The position numbers were made by a program, and so were the translations under genes. Positions 29,301 to 35,257 of a DNA stretch of 64,000 bases are shown piece after piece (within the stretch, counting starts at the first letter, position 1; the number at the start of each line of letters is the position of its first letter). The stretch lies in contig CADAEJ010000005.1 in NCBI GenBank assembly GCA_902786965.1, positions 1-64,000 of the forward strand, in the 5' to 3' direction. Under the pieces are notes generated by a model. That model made no database searches, had not been told where the DNA came from, and was given only the letters and a program-made list of their open reading frames with translations. This DNA comes from an uncultured Ruminococcus sp. Its GTDB lineage: Bacteria > Bacillota > Clostridia > Oscillospirales > Ruminococcaceae.

Positions 29301-31300
29301 ACTCGCTTTTTGAAAACCTTGGCAACCCTGTTACAATGAAATTTGAGTACATCTACAAAAGGGGAACTGATGAATGGAAAGATGCAATTAACGGAGGTGA
29401 AACAGTACTACAAAACCTTTATAAAACAATCTCTGTTGATGGAGGAGCATGGCCAACGGGAACCCGAATGGTTTTAGTAGATGCGAACAATAATGACAAG
29501 CATTATTATCTTGATAATCCTTCAAGCAGTGGTACATTGGCATTGCATGACTTTGTTGATAATTCGGGAGAACACTACGATCCGGCACCTCTCAACAATA
29601 TTATGACTGTAACAGTGGGTCAACCTACAAGTGTAACAAGAACGTTAACTCCTGTAAGTATCACTTCAACTGATGAAATCGAGAAGAAAAAAGAAATCAG
29701 CGAAAAGAAAGCCATCGTATATTCGAATGGTGTCTATTATCGATTGATAACTGATGACGATTCATCGTTAACCGATAGTGATAAGTACGCTGTTACGAAT
29801 GTTGTAACAGATAATACCGAAAGGTATTACTTGTCAATCTTTATTCCAAAAGCAGAAAATGCGCCGATATATCATTATCAATTTACCGGTTCGGACAACT
29901 TTGATAGGATCACCGTTGATTCAAGCGAAGAAGCGTATAAAAATGATGGTTACAGACCTAACCATATTACAGATACAAATGCTGTGGTACATTTCTATAC
30001 AGGTGATCTTTATGATAATACTTTTACAATGAGTGTTACATCAAAGAAAAACGATCGTGAATTGAATAAGGGTAACAATCAGCTTAAAGTTACGATGACT
30101 TCTACTATTCAGTTGAAGAGCGTCGAATCCGAAACTGAAGGAATTGATCCGAATTCAACACAGTATGACAAAACTCGTAAGGGTTTAGCACAAAACATGT
30201 ATAGTAATAGAACTACATCTGAGATATATCAGGCGTTTCTTTCAACTTATGACAGAAAAGATACAGCTGATGGATTATCCAATGTGAGCATTAATATGCA
30301 GGCTCCGCCATTTGCTATTATCAAGGATTATAAGTATTATGAAGGAACTGATACATCCGGCACTGCTAATACTATTACTGCTCCAGACCCCAACCCGGGT
30401 ATTACTGAAAACTATGTACCGTTGGTCAATAATGTGAACATCATAAATTCGTTGTATAAGGAAGCAAATAATTATGCCATTACATTTACGCTCGAATACG
30501 AGCTGAATTACTATGATGAAAACTATATTTTCACTCAATTCCCGGAGAACATTTCAAAGAGCGAAGAAATAGGTACAAAAGTAATTGGATACTCAAATAT
30601 TTCATCATCAAGAAATAGCGTTGCATATAGTGCTACTTCCAAAAAGAGTGAAAACTCACCCAGGTATTATGCTTCCGGAACATCAAAGGCTACTCTTAAA
30701 TACAATGTTGTTAAGACCAGTGGAGAAATGTCAGGGCCTTACAGCTATTTAGGAATTAATCCGCTTGATACGCAGGAAACAGAGCATGAGATCAAAACCG
30801 TTGCTCAATATGACGCACACAGTCTAACAAGCAGCGGCGACTACATTGAATTTAGTATTAAACTATCAAATAAATCTTCTAATTATTCAACAGATCTGCC
30901 ACTTTCGTCATATATTAAATCTCTGGAAATACTCGGAACATCTAATGATAAGATATTTGATAGCAGTTGGGCAGATGGCAGTGAACATGTTAGCAACAAA
31001 GTATTAGTTACAAAAACCGATACGGAGTATAAGATCAGAGCACATAAAAGCGTAGTACAAAAGCAAGGCTCTGACGATGGTGAAAGGTATCTTTTCCCCA
31101 TCAACTATACTGTATATACCGGAGATACTAAATTCAATAATAACACGGGTGGTTTGATGTACTCTAATTACAAAGTTTCTGTTCATGCAGAAATATGGTC
31201 GGCAAAAACAGGAGGTACGAGAACTGAGTCATCTGTCGCAGACAGTGATTTGATTTACACAAATGCAAAGATTAATCCCGATGTTATTAAGGTGCATTAA
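20312..31300 (+). CDS. Giant GLUG-repeat surface protein
   Basis: Single uninterrupted frame of 3662 residues. The N-terminus has a basic stretch and a hydrophobic signal (IISGVTAFIMFFGMM) ending near SATAVD. From about nt 21200 the sequence carries many GLUG motifs (GHAGGLVGSM, YAGGIVGYN, YVGGLIGKV, VGGLLGYS), and a second dense block runs from about 27.3 to 28.2 kb (STGGLIGYN, YTGGLIGYT, TGGIIGY, LGGVIGS, QTGGLVGTL, FSGGLIGNL); such repeats build beta-helix-like adhesins. The last 900 residues lack GLUG and look Ig-like. No LPxTG motif or C-terminal membrane helix is visible, so attachment is unexplained. ATG 20312 is preferred (AGGAG at 20297-20301); 20303 and 20306 are alternatives. Confidence 0.8.
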   Translation: MNKNIKKIIKSKASKRIISGVTAFIMFFGMMPLGDIKDTFEDMDLFSISATAVDIDAEETDPRFMADKDANGFRHITVYPSLLVEYSKHCAIYKGYHQYDIITITTSGNENMQAFNYGFQGIGSEARPFGGSIEIGSSNEAIVLNLDAPLFNCVYDNVTLTNNGGAFKIAREFDLDQTQISSVNDKLPLLAKSVRHNENGTPAIWNIEVTRPTAGNNKYLCNFGGFIGEMSNEDGDTSLTVNITMNTVDDDAGDIVVAGTSNSDIGLICGSMDEGTTLNFTLSGNRKVNSLTTTYGHAGGLVGSMSSGAVLNYTGTNIQNNNTVIKTTASDKYAGGIVGYNEGGTVKFTLPSGVTAYPITQTISGTDGAGGVYGYYKPGSIETEDEVINALNSEIDTSKYAINCQVNGTGYDGGLFGVLEIENAQDYTISHTNTVTSTHSSGNATGYGGLIGRYNNSDLSNKLDIGAVTAASTKESSASYYGGAIAFVGESITDEGETSGGSSYVKLNGFTANATSADEMTFGGIAAKADNAFIDVNNVTINITGDKKFKGGAVVGSLQSGVLRMTGVTDITNALADGASYKAGQIVGYRDNALIFAYSGTGNDVWKLKRPNTSITVDDIGSWGEIIRFNVKDTSTDGETKYGFGSDATVITVNESDHTVTIAAPSFDESDGSIVLVSSSSDFAKAALNMQLESNSDVLQRYDTNDYLSSNIKLGADLTLTGLGISSFTRDNAETDSNTADKCVYSGTFNGNGHSVTLAIGEPYGYHGDTLITDHSVEGSGKIYRHKYNGLFGITSSSSGDDDGNNAKNVTFKGKITVKANDTVYIGSVSGLATNVFKVDSVNMIDTIASGNHSTEFKIEGSKSAYVGGLIGKVTSDVDNLSIKDCNIKLNINSSNTEGGSCYGGVIGWINHSTQTADWDFNKVTVSGSITRIGKHQVNKLGGLVAAIEEYKNNKSEREIELTDINISGLSISAVGSDASDKDSSVGGLLGYSWLNVNPTFHNVQINSGSSVTLSGTASKKGDLAGMVYQGTGHWIIEPSSITVTDEDTSESTTTHYDGINIDDITVTSANAKSFGMIVNNGTADNSAIFLDIRADDNANSKKSYIISSATLTDLDGRCIFDELVAYSAADGKVLENGQGIVSVHTGLTTDGTNSSKTYQAQTSRGAVPNNKTRYYYDLDTIREDSGDKDLLMRWALNLYAHKSLSDYFTTSWVTDTTNNVSAIPYGTYDMVNCSWYPINISGTVTVNGEFKFYNNEFEKSEAAKGGTYTYTRTSLYDSTEDKATQHHLMHCGLFYNVSGGVTIGTSGITLQGNVGRYGKKTSSSDNKVSGALICGTIKGGSTSSIATFTTNGNINLGGIYVHDHNSNSYAPLLINKIGEFSTIVVKNVKATSSSYTDDFKAASSLIGDVGSSTATNINLTFADIQIDGRKTSDAYSLNDVYNTKSSLFYRASLLNTFRYASGSATYDYNIGDDWKTSGDSYTKTGANGVTYGSEIDDANSQHLGREYWYKDTNGGIYTNYNTPGASGTGAPSPAISFAGFLPYVYDKCTATTIETAEDKKYQIKVNWADAPMTGCGTYNDPYIITSGDDFVKIANILNGDKSLTISLPKIARDNSVNATKLKQKKWDDYGHTDFTGDGTNYISTADSSKSYTPTVVQNYLAGAYYKIQSNTTITLPSDFAGFCNQNNEQATFRGVIVGNGETITLTGDNPLIYQSNGSVIKGINIVVNKSTITLNQGNPTTFAYGTSGTSRAYGAVIGKIMGGDNIIDDVTVSFGTSKIKLTGNSAQTIPVGGYVGVVVKGTLVFRGMEKYRESESLWNSISGLKATTVIDNSSNSNLLYTDASAKTPNMKWLYVNPIVGRVINAAVFTEGSAYRPFEDGTREGVYIKSSSEEADPENNDDYTSIAVETNYEKYSQPVTMQNGTKNYSIADITDKLAMFTTNTPQRNSTFMGNADFRRYLTVDIGIPNAQSLFIMSLVTQSGLGATNYLQRYDRDNAKETENNNYYPNNYAKPVGGFLNTGNWGIAPYYKYRATHVAEYTYVGNCGGGGIPEPTSDKAWYDDYTKAKTDNAQFNRTGTENNHKRAHAVEAIPYIIGKYTPKIPNDTSGMTLLISNNDDQKITNFQTNYLSNINGKELGYIAFCLTHQYTYLNLTFEGTSSVYYMPDGFRGLGTLGYNNYLSGDATSVYQDLIVHLFELNGNNKTVNLNMNLYAYHYITGTSYDSYLISSSSPGFGFMDAMMQNKDSADDNIAADQEKNQIHDLTLTGIVNYDIIKAADGSVYKYDNTLTANGNERFWATGGLAGNVVYNSGAAANISGVDIFKISINNINLSNLRVSGTKSTGGLIGYNQSYNSAESKTTIKNINTSNLEVSSGIYTGGLIGYTTQTAVEVSDVTIAEPNIKSNLSFSTNTKLSTNATGGIIGYAATGTENGPVYLHDITVGTESPNSGYSAYIGYTNPATYPTNKDNETVKTGGLIGQVFTNSSTMINAGTIDYNTKIEKCNVYNVDIYGHQLGGVIGSVEDNSSGSRIVHVGIIDTIVMSNPVSPKTIYGAKYATGAAGGIIGYTSNLDNKLTIQNSKVEGYKIESKQQTGGLVGTLSGSNSTCAKINDVMVKDIKITSDSFSGGLIGNLDKPINGYNILTDNIQFTGALSNHGHIVGKLNNGSTKPIKIAGFSRRNMSNSVSGYNQQEQMVGNIADAATNNSNKPYGENGYVIFADYYNTYNNSNMSTVASTVNSIDTNNNTSNVDKNTYSVEDKTDTQNNFPYVTVSPKKTIESSANGLFLTGDAVIELTYNDSVFKKIFDHKTTQVAGYYKNTPNLSDTEKANIASKFSTSSVQVPGTPNIPLLVIEDTDNTAITNTINNYIRTLTNTKTTYNFAKDESGIYHTSLNKCEYNKSTGTYSVGIDGSACLKRNQIGTGWYFRMTSDDVDNATEGVFQFSLLDIQFFDPSDTTRIAYHLYVPIYVKKLLQYDFKAAMVSNTDYYLDPYGSLNGNSLFENLGNPVTMKFEYIYKRGTDEWKDAINGGETVLQNLYKTISVDGGAWPTGTRMVLVDANNNDKHYYLDNPSSSGTLALHDFVDNSGEHYDPAPLNNIMTVTVGQPTSVTRTLTPVSITSTDEIEKKKEISEKKAIVYSNGVYYRLITDDDSSLTDSDKYAVTNVVTDNTERYYLSIFIPKAENAPIYHYQFTGSDNFDRITVDSSEEAYKNDGYRPNHITDTNAVVHFYTGDLYDNTFTMSVTSKKNDRELNKGNNQLKVTMTSTIQLKSVESETEGIDPNSTQYDKTRKGLAQNMYSNRTTSEIYQAFLSTYDRKDTADGLSNVSINMQAPPFAIIKDYKYYEGTDTSGTANTITAPDPNPGITENYVPLVNNVNIINSLYKEANNYAITFTLEYELNYYDENYIFTQFPENISKSEEIGTKVIGYSNISSSRNSVAYSATSKKSENSPRYYASGTSKATLKYNVVKTSGEMSGPYSYLGINPLDTQETEHEIKTVAQYDAHSLTSSGDYIEFSIKLSNKSSNYSTDLPLSSYIKSLEILGTSNDKIFDSSWADGSEHVSNKVLVTKTDTEYKIRAHKSVVQKQGSDDGERYLFPINYTVYTGDTKFNNNTGGLMYSNYKVSVHAEIWSAKTGGTRTESSVADSDLIYTNAKINPDVIKVH

Positions 31301-31307
31301 CACTCAC

Positions 31308-31334
31308 AGAGCCGAGACTAACACTCTCGGCTCT
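31308..31334 (+). terminator. Hairpin after the giant surface gene
   Basis: Perfect 10-bp stem AGAGCCGAGA/TCTCGGCTCT (31308-31334, 7-base loop) 8 bases after the stop. Only a weak T-run follows, so it may slow decay or partly terminate before the WYL regulator gene. Confidence 0.6.
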
Positions 31335-31361
31335 GATCTTTCTCAAAGGAGAGAAGCAACC

Positions 31362-32342
31362 ATGTCAGAACCTAACAATAAGAAACTCCGCATAGTCAAG
31401 CTGCTCGAAATACTGCAGCAGGACAGCGACCTTGATAACCCCATAGGAACGAATGACCTTTGCAAACGGCTCTCAAAAGTCGGTGTCACTACCGACAGAA
31501 GAACGATTGCCAAGGATATCGCCTTTCTTAACGAACAAGGCTACGAGATAATGCAAACCAAGCTCAGCCGCCAGAATGCCTTCTATATCGAGGACTGCAG
31601 CTTCAGCCTGGCGGAACTGAAGATACTCATTGACGCAGTCCAGGCAGCAAGCTTCATTACAGAAAAAAAGACCGAGGACCTCATAAAGAAGATAGCAGCT
31701 TTAAGCGGCAGCCACCAGGCAGAGATCCTTACAGAGAACATTATCCACTTCAATACACACAAACACACCAACGAGCATATCTACTACAATGTCAATACCC
31801 TTGAGCAGTGTATAAGATACAAGAAAAAAGCCTCGTTCAAATACTTTGACCTTGACGAGAATCGGGATAAAGAGTACCGCAAAGACGGAGAAAAGTATAC
31901 TGCAGAGCCTGTAGCCCTTGTCTTCAACAACGATAACTACTACCTTATGACATACGATAAAACGGCGGAAAACGAGATCAAGAACTACCGTGTTGACCAT
32001 ATGGACTCCGTTGAAATGCTTGATAACGGCATCAGCAAAAAAACCGGGGCAAAGATCGACAAGGTGTCGCAGTATACCGAGCAGGTGTTCAGAATGTACG
32101 GCGGCAAAACAGAAAAGCTGTCGCTTGTATTTTCAAAGAAGCTCATAGGTCAGGTATACGATAAATTCGGTGAAAAGACGGATATATCAGAGGATGGAGA
32201 CTGCTACTCTGCCGAAGTTGAAGTGCAGCTCTCCACTACTTTCTGGAGCTGGGTGGCACAGTTCAAAAGGCAGATGAGCGTAGCAGGACCAAAAGAGCTT
32301 GCGATAGAATATGAGGAATGGATAAAGAGCATCAAGAACTGA
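31362..32342 (+). CDS. WYL-domain transcriptional regulator
   Basis: Protein of 326 residues: N-terminal winged helix (IVKLLEILQQDSDLDNPIGT with VTTDRRTIAKDIAFLNEQGY), then a WYL-type sensor domain (EPVALVFNNDNYYLMTYDK; ENEIKNYRVDHMDSVEML) and a C-terminal WCX extension (FWSWVAQFKRQMSVAGP). WYL proteins sense nucleic acid-like or nucleotide ligands and often control mobile elements and defence genes. The ATG at 31362 follows AAGGAG. It is immediately downstream of the giant surface gene and could regulate that operon or the element's regulatory block; followed by a strong hairpin. Confidence 0.85.
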   Translation: MSEPNNKKLRIVKLLEILQQDSDLDNPIGTNDLCKRLSKVGVTTDRRTIAKDIAFLNEQGYEIMQTKLSRQNAFYIEDCSFSLAELKILIDAVQAASFITEKKTEDLIKKIAALSGSHQAEILTENIIHFNTHKHTNEHIYYNVNTLEQCIRYKKKASFKYFDLDENRDKEYRKDGEKYTAEPVALVFNNDNYYLMTYDKTAENEIKNYRVDHMDSVEMLDNGISKKTGAKIDKVSQYTEQVFRMYGGKTEKLSLVFSKKLIGQVYDKFGEKTDISEDGDCYSAEVEVQLSTTFWSWVAQFKRQMSVAGPKELAIEYEEWIKSIKN

Positions 32343-32388
32343 CAAACACATGTTCTGAATTTTGTGCATGCATACAAAGTATAAAAAG

Positions 32389-32440
32389 CAGCCGTTTAAC
32401 TGTCGCCAAATGGCGCACTTAGTTGAACGGCTGTTGACTT
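32389..32440 (+). terminator. Terminator after the WYL regulator
   Basis: Stem CAGCCGTT-AACT/AGTT-AACGGCTG (32389-32433) with an inner GCC/GGC stem, then a short T-rich stretch. Confidence 0.6.
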
Positions 32441-32466
32441 TTATCTCACACTTTGATAAACTATGG

Positions 32467-32495
32467 TTGTAAACGAAACATATATTTCATATAGA
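32467..32495 (+). promoter_or_regulatory. lexA-like gene promoter with palindromic operator candidate
   Basis: TTGTAA (32467-32472), 17-base spacer, TATAGA (32490-32495). The spacer holds GAAACATATATTTC (32475-32488), an inverted GAAA-N6-TTTC, the position expected for an autorepressor operator. It does not match the Bacillus LexA box CGAACnnnnGTTCG. Confidence 0.45.
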
Positions 32496-32509
32496 AAAGA
32501 AGTGAGCCT

Positions 32510-33115
32510 ATGCAGCATAAAGACTATGGTAAATTTGAAAGAATAGAACAGTACATAAACGATTATCATGAAGAAAGCGGCGCAACTCCGACCATTTATG
32601 AGATATCAAAAGAAATGAAGATGTCCCCATCATCTGTTTCAAGGTATCTAAGTGATATGGAAAGAGACGGATATATCGAGCGTTTTGGAAGAAGAAAGCT
32701 CATCACAAGACAAATGAGAAATACGGATGACGATCTGGTCTCTGTCCCGGTTCTGGGCGACATAGCCTGTGGGATGCCTATCTTTGCAGACGGTAATATA
32801 CAGGAGTATGTCAAGCTCCCCTGCAGCCTGTTCGGCAAAGGCTCCCAATATATCCTTACATGCAAAGGAGACTCAATGATAGACATCGGCATTTGTGACG
32901 GAGACCTTGTCCTTGTAAAGCAGCAGGATCATGCCGAAGAAGGACAGGTCGTTGTCGCCCTTATAGACGATGAAGCCACACTCAAGCGATACTATCCGCA
33001 GCCACAGGAACATAGAATACGACTGCACCCGGAAAACAGCAGCATGGAAGATATATATACAGACAGCTGCATCATTCAGGGCATAGCAGTCAGAGTGATA
33101 AAAACAATTGTGTAA
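32510..33115 (+). CDS. lexA: LexA-like self-cleaving repressor
   Basis: Protein of 201 residues with an N-terminal winged helix (TPTIYEISKEMKMSPSSVSRY) and a C-terminal S24/LexA peptidase fold. The cleavage site is IACGMP (Cys-Gly), the catalytic Ser is in CKGDSMIDIGI and the Lys in DEATLKRYY. All residues for RecA-stimulated autocleavage are present. The ATG at 32510 follows GTGAG. As an element-borne LexA it is a natural candidate to couple excision/transfer or the recombinases to the SOS response. Whether it is the cell's only LexA cannot be judged from this window. Confidence 0.85.
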   Translation: MQHKDYGKFERIEQYINDYHEESGATPTIYEISKEMKMSPSSVSRYLSDMERDGYIERFGRRKLITRQMRNTDDDLVSVPVLGDIACGMPIFADGNIQEYVKLPCSLFGKGSQYILTCKGDSMIDIGICDGDLVLVKQQDHAEEGQVVVALIDDEATLKRYYPQPQEHRIRLHPENSSMEDIYTDSCIIQGIAVRVIKTIV

Positions 33116-33141
33116 AATCGTTTTTTGGAAAGGATAAAGAA

Positions 33142-33363
33142 ATGTATGGTAATGATAATGAACAATATAAGATGTGCGGGTATAACATGAGGTTACAGAG
33201 ATGGTACTGTCCCAACTGCTCTGCCCTGCTCGAAGGCTATGAGGACAGCAGCGGCAGAACACGGATAAAATGCCCAAGGTGCGGAACGGTAATGACCAAA
33301 TACCGACAAAGCAGACAATACGATGTGTTGGAACTGAGAGTACCCGAAAGCTGTTTCAATTAA
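33142..33363 (+). CDS. Small zinc-ribbon protein
   Basis: Protein of 73 residues with two CxxC knuckles (YCPNCSALL and KCPRCGTVM) spaced as in a rubredoxin/zinc-ribbon fold. The ATG at 33142 follows AAAGGA and lies 26 bases after lexA, so it is probably co-transcribed. Such small ribbons recur in Clostridia ICE regulatory blocks; the function is unknown. Confidence 0.7.
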   Translation: MYGNDNEQYKMCGYNMRLQRWYCPNCSALLEGYEDSSGRTRIKCPRCGTVMTKYRQSRQYDVLELRVPESCFN

Positions 33364-33390
33364 ATACACTACAAGCAGTTTGTGGAGAGC

Positions 33391-33549
33391 AAGGCCCGGC
33401 TGAAACAGAGCCTTGAGAATAAGTCCTTGCATTTCAAGCAAGCTGAACCCGATAGTACTGACCCCGGCACCGCAAGGTGTGCGCTGGAAGGCATCGGCAG
33501 GATATAGTCCTACGAAAGGTAGGATCATATCCTGTCGGTGCCTTTTTTT
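33391..33549 (+). ncRNA. Candidate structured RNA with strong terminal hairpin
   Basis: No gene fits in 33364-33890. This part folds into several local hairpins: AAGGC/GCCTT (33391-33414), CTTGC/GCAAG (33426-33442), CACC-GCAA-GGTG (33468-33479) and a nearly perfect 24-bp stem with GAAA loop (33490-33542) followed by TTTTTTT. It could be the lexA/zinc-ribbon 3' UTR and terminator, or a separate small RNA. The pairing is seen; RNA status is inferred. Confidence 0.45.
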
Positions 33550-33726
33550 GTTTTCAAAATAACGCTGTCTTTAATCATACAAAATAGTCTGACAGCATCA
33601 CCACTCATATTACAATATTCCAAGCCGATATGCATTAAGGCTGAGGATACAAAAATGGAGTTGTTCGGATCTTCCGAATAACTGCATAACTTGTACCCTT
33701 TCTTTAGTGCGTCCTTTCGGCGGACA

Positions 33727-33763
33727 AGAGTCTGTGTGCAAGTATGCCGCAGACTCTGTTTTT
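33727..33763 (+). terminator. Hairpin with T-run upstream of the sigma-like gene
   Basis: Stem AGAGTCTG/CAGACTCT (33727-33757) followed by TTTTT, then a further GTGTCCTT/AAGGACAC hairpin (about 33764-33788). Possibly an attenuator for the downstream gene. Confidence 0.5.
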
Positions 33764-33890
33764 GTGTCCTTGCCCGATAGAAAGGACACTCTATGCTAAC
33801 ACAATTCAAATGGCTGCCGAGTACAGCCAAATATCCATAAACTTCGTTTTGCCTTTTTCACAATGAAAAACCAAAACGGAGGAATATTAA

Positions 33891-34340
33891 ATGAACAAAA
33901 AGACCTTAAAGGTTTATGACACCTGCACAGGAAAATATGTTGATATTGAGGTATCGACCGAAATATATGAGGCATATATGCGGACGGGCTGGAACATTCA
34001 CGACAATAACGAGTCGTTCTACGAACATGAGATTCAGTTTTCAGCTCTGATTGGCGGCAAAAACGATTGTTTCGAAAACTTCCATGAATTTGTGACAAGT
34101 TCAGAAGATACGATTGAAACATCATGTAAAAACACCTTGCTTTCAGATGCCCAATCAGCTATATCCCACTTAAAACAGACCGATAAACAGCTGCTTCAAA
34201 TGATATATATCAAAGAGTATTCGGAACAAAAATGTGCTGAACTGCTTGGTACTTCACAGCAAAATATACACAAAAAGAAGAAACGGATTTTGTCCAACAT
34301 CAACAAACTTTTGAAGAACAGAAAAATAAAAGGTTGTTAA
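33891..34340 (+). CDS. Sigma-70 region 4-like regulatory protein
   Basis: Protein of 149 residues. The C-terminal half (SHLKQTDKQLLQMIYIKEYSEQ with CAELLGTSQQNIHKKKKRIL) is a sigma region-4/HTH pattern like the small sigma-like regulators of Tn916-type and other conjugative transposons; the N-terminal half is unrecognised. The ATG at 33891 has GGAGGAAT before it. It stands alone between two hairpin-rich gaps. It may activate element promoters; no region 2 is present, so it is not a full sigma factor. Confidence 0.65.
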   Translation: MNKKTLKVYDTCTGKYVDIEVSTEIYEAYMRTGWNIHDNNESFYEHEIQFSALIGGKNDCFENFHEFVTSSEDTIETSCKNTLLSDAQSAISHLKQTDKQLLQMIYIKEYSEQKCAELLGTSQQNIHKKKKRILSNINKLLKNRKIKGC

Positions 34341-34427
34341 AACCCCGACTTCTTCCCCTATACAAGTGAGAAGAAATTCTCTTTATGAAAAACTCCTTTC
34401 ATATGTATCTTGAAAACCAAATAAGTC

Positions 34428-34810
34428 AGCACTCCGGTACGTCAGTTACCGATGACAGACGATGACTCTGTCAGCCAGGACCTCTGTACGCCAAGAAACG
34501 CATAAGCGGTGAGCGAACCATACAGAAGGTCAGCAAAGAGATGCCATCTTTGCAGGGCAATGAAAGTCGGGATACAGGGTACTTCCGCAAAAAGCGGTAT
34601 GGGTATTGCAGCCCATGAGTTTGAAGCTATGAGGCTTGTGTAGGACAGCAAGCCTGCCGGAGTGCTCCTTTTGCGTGAGGGGGCTGTCGCCTGAATAATT
34701 CACGCACCTTCGGAATGGTAAGCCATCGAAGGAAAGCGCTGCTGTGTTTACAGCAGTGAGATCACCCCACAAGGTGATATTACAGCACAACCCCAAAATA
34801 ATGTGCTGTA
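34428..34810 (+). ncRNA. Candidate large structured RNA upstream of a MazF-like toxin
   Basis: The 545-base gap 34341-34885 has no plausible gene. A perfect 10-bp long-range stem (AGCACTCCGG 34428-34437 with CCGGAGTGCT 34657-34666) encloses hairpins GACAGA/TCTGTC (34454-34472), GCAAAGA/TCTTTGC (34533-34553) and AGGCTT/AAGCCT (34632-34655). Four more follow: CCTTCG/CGAAGG (34707-34732), CTGCTGT/ACAGCAG (34739-34756), ATCACC/GGTGAT (34761-34778) and TACAGCACA/TGTGCTGTA (34781-34810). I do not recognise a named RNA class. It may be a leader, a large ornate RNA of mobile elements, or an antitoxin RNA. Confidence 0.5.
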
Positions 34811-34885
34811 AGGCAAAACGAACAACGAAAGGGGCGTATCATCCAAGGATGTGCGCCCGATACATAACAGATAGGAGAAATACAA

Positions 34886-35257
34886 ATGGATATACACAGA
34901 GGCGACATATTTTTTATGTACCCGGATAAAACAGACCACTTCATCGGATCAGAGCAGTCAGGTCCGAGACCGGTCCTCATAATCCAGAACGACCGTGGCA
35001 ACAAATACTCTGATACCACGATCATAGCCAATATTTCAACGAAAGATAAAAACACACTGCCAACACATGTACGGCTGCACAGTAAGTATATAGCATTTCC
35101 GTCAGTTGCAATGCTTGAACAGATAAGAACGATATCAAAACAGCGGCTTGGGAAATATATAGGTACGCTGAGCAGCTCGCAGATGAAAAAGATAGATAAG
35201 GCTATATCCATAAGCCTTGGGGTAAACAGGAGGTCAAATAATAATGGAAAGAAATAA
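34886..35257 (+). CDS. mazF: MazF/PemK-type endoribonuclease toxin without protein antitoxin
   Basis: Protein of 123 residues. RGDIFFMYPDKTDHFIGSEQ leads to GPRPVLIIQND, then NKYSDTTIIANIST and MLEQIRTISKQRLGKYIGTL: these are the conserved blocks of MazF-like mRNA interferases. The ATG at 34886 follows AGGAG. No small gene resembling MazE or another antitoxin lies upstream; instead there is a 545-base structured gap. The 3' end overlaps the DinG-type helicase start by 14 bases, so the two are translated together. Similar lone MazF genes occur in ICEs; whether it is a functional toxin or a domesticated RNase is open. Confidence 0.8.
   Translation: MDIHRGDIFFMYPDKTDHFIGSEQSGPRPVLIIQNDRGNKYSDTTIIANISTKDKNTLPTHVRLHSKYIAFPSVAMLEQIRTISKQRLGKYIGTLSSSQMKKIDKAISISLGVNRRSNNNGKK

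Noticed and set aside
34428..34810. Structured gap as HEARO/IscB-type omega RNA or a group II intron
   Set aside because: No IscB, TnpB or reverse-transcriptase gene is adjacent, and I see no intron domain V-like hairpin.
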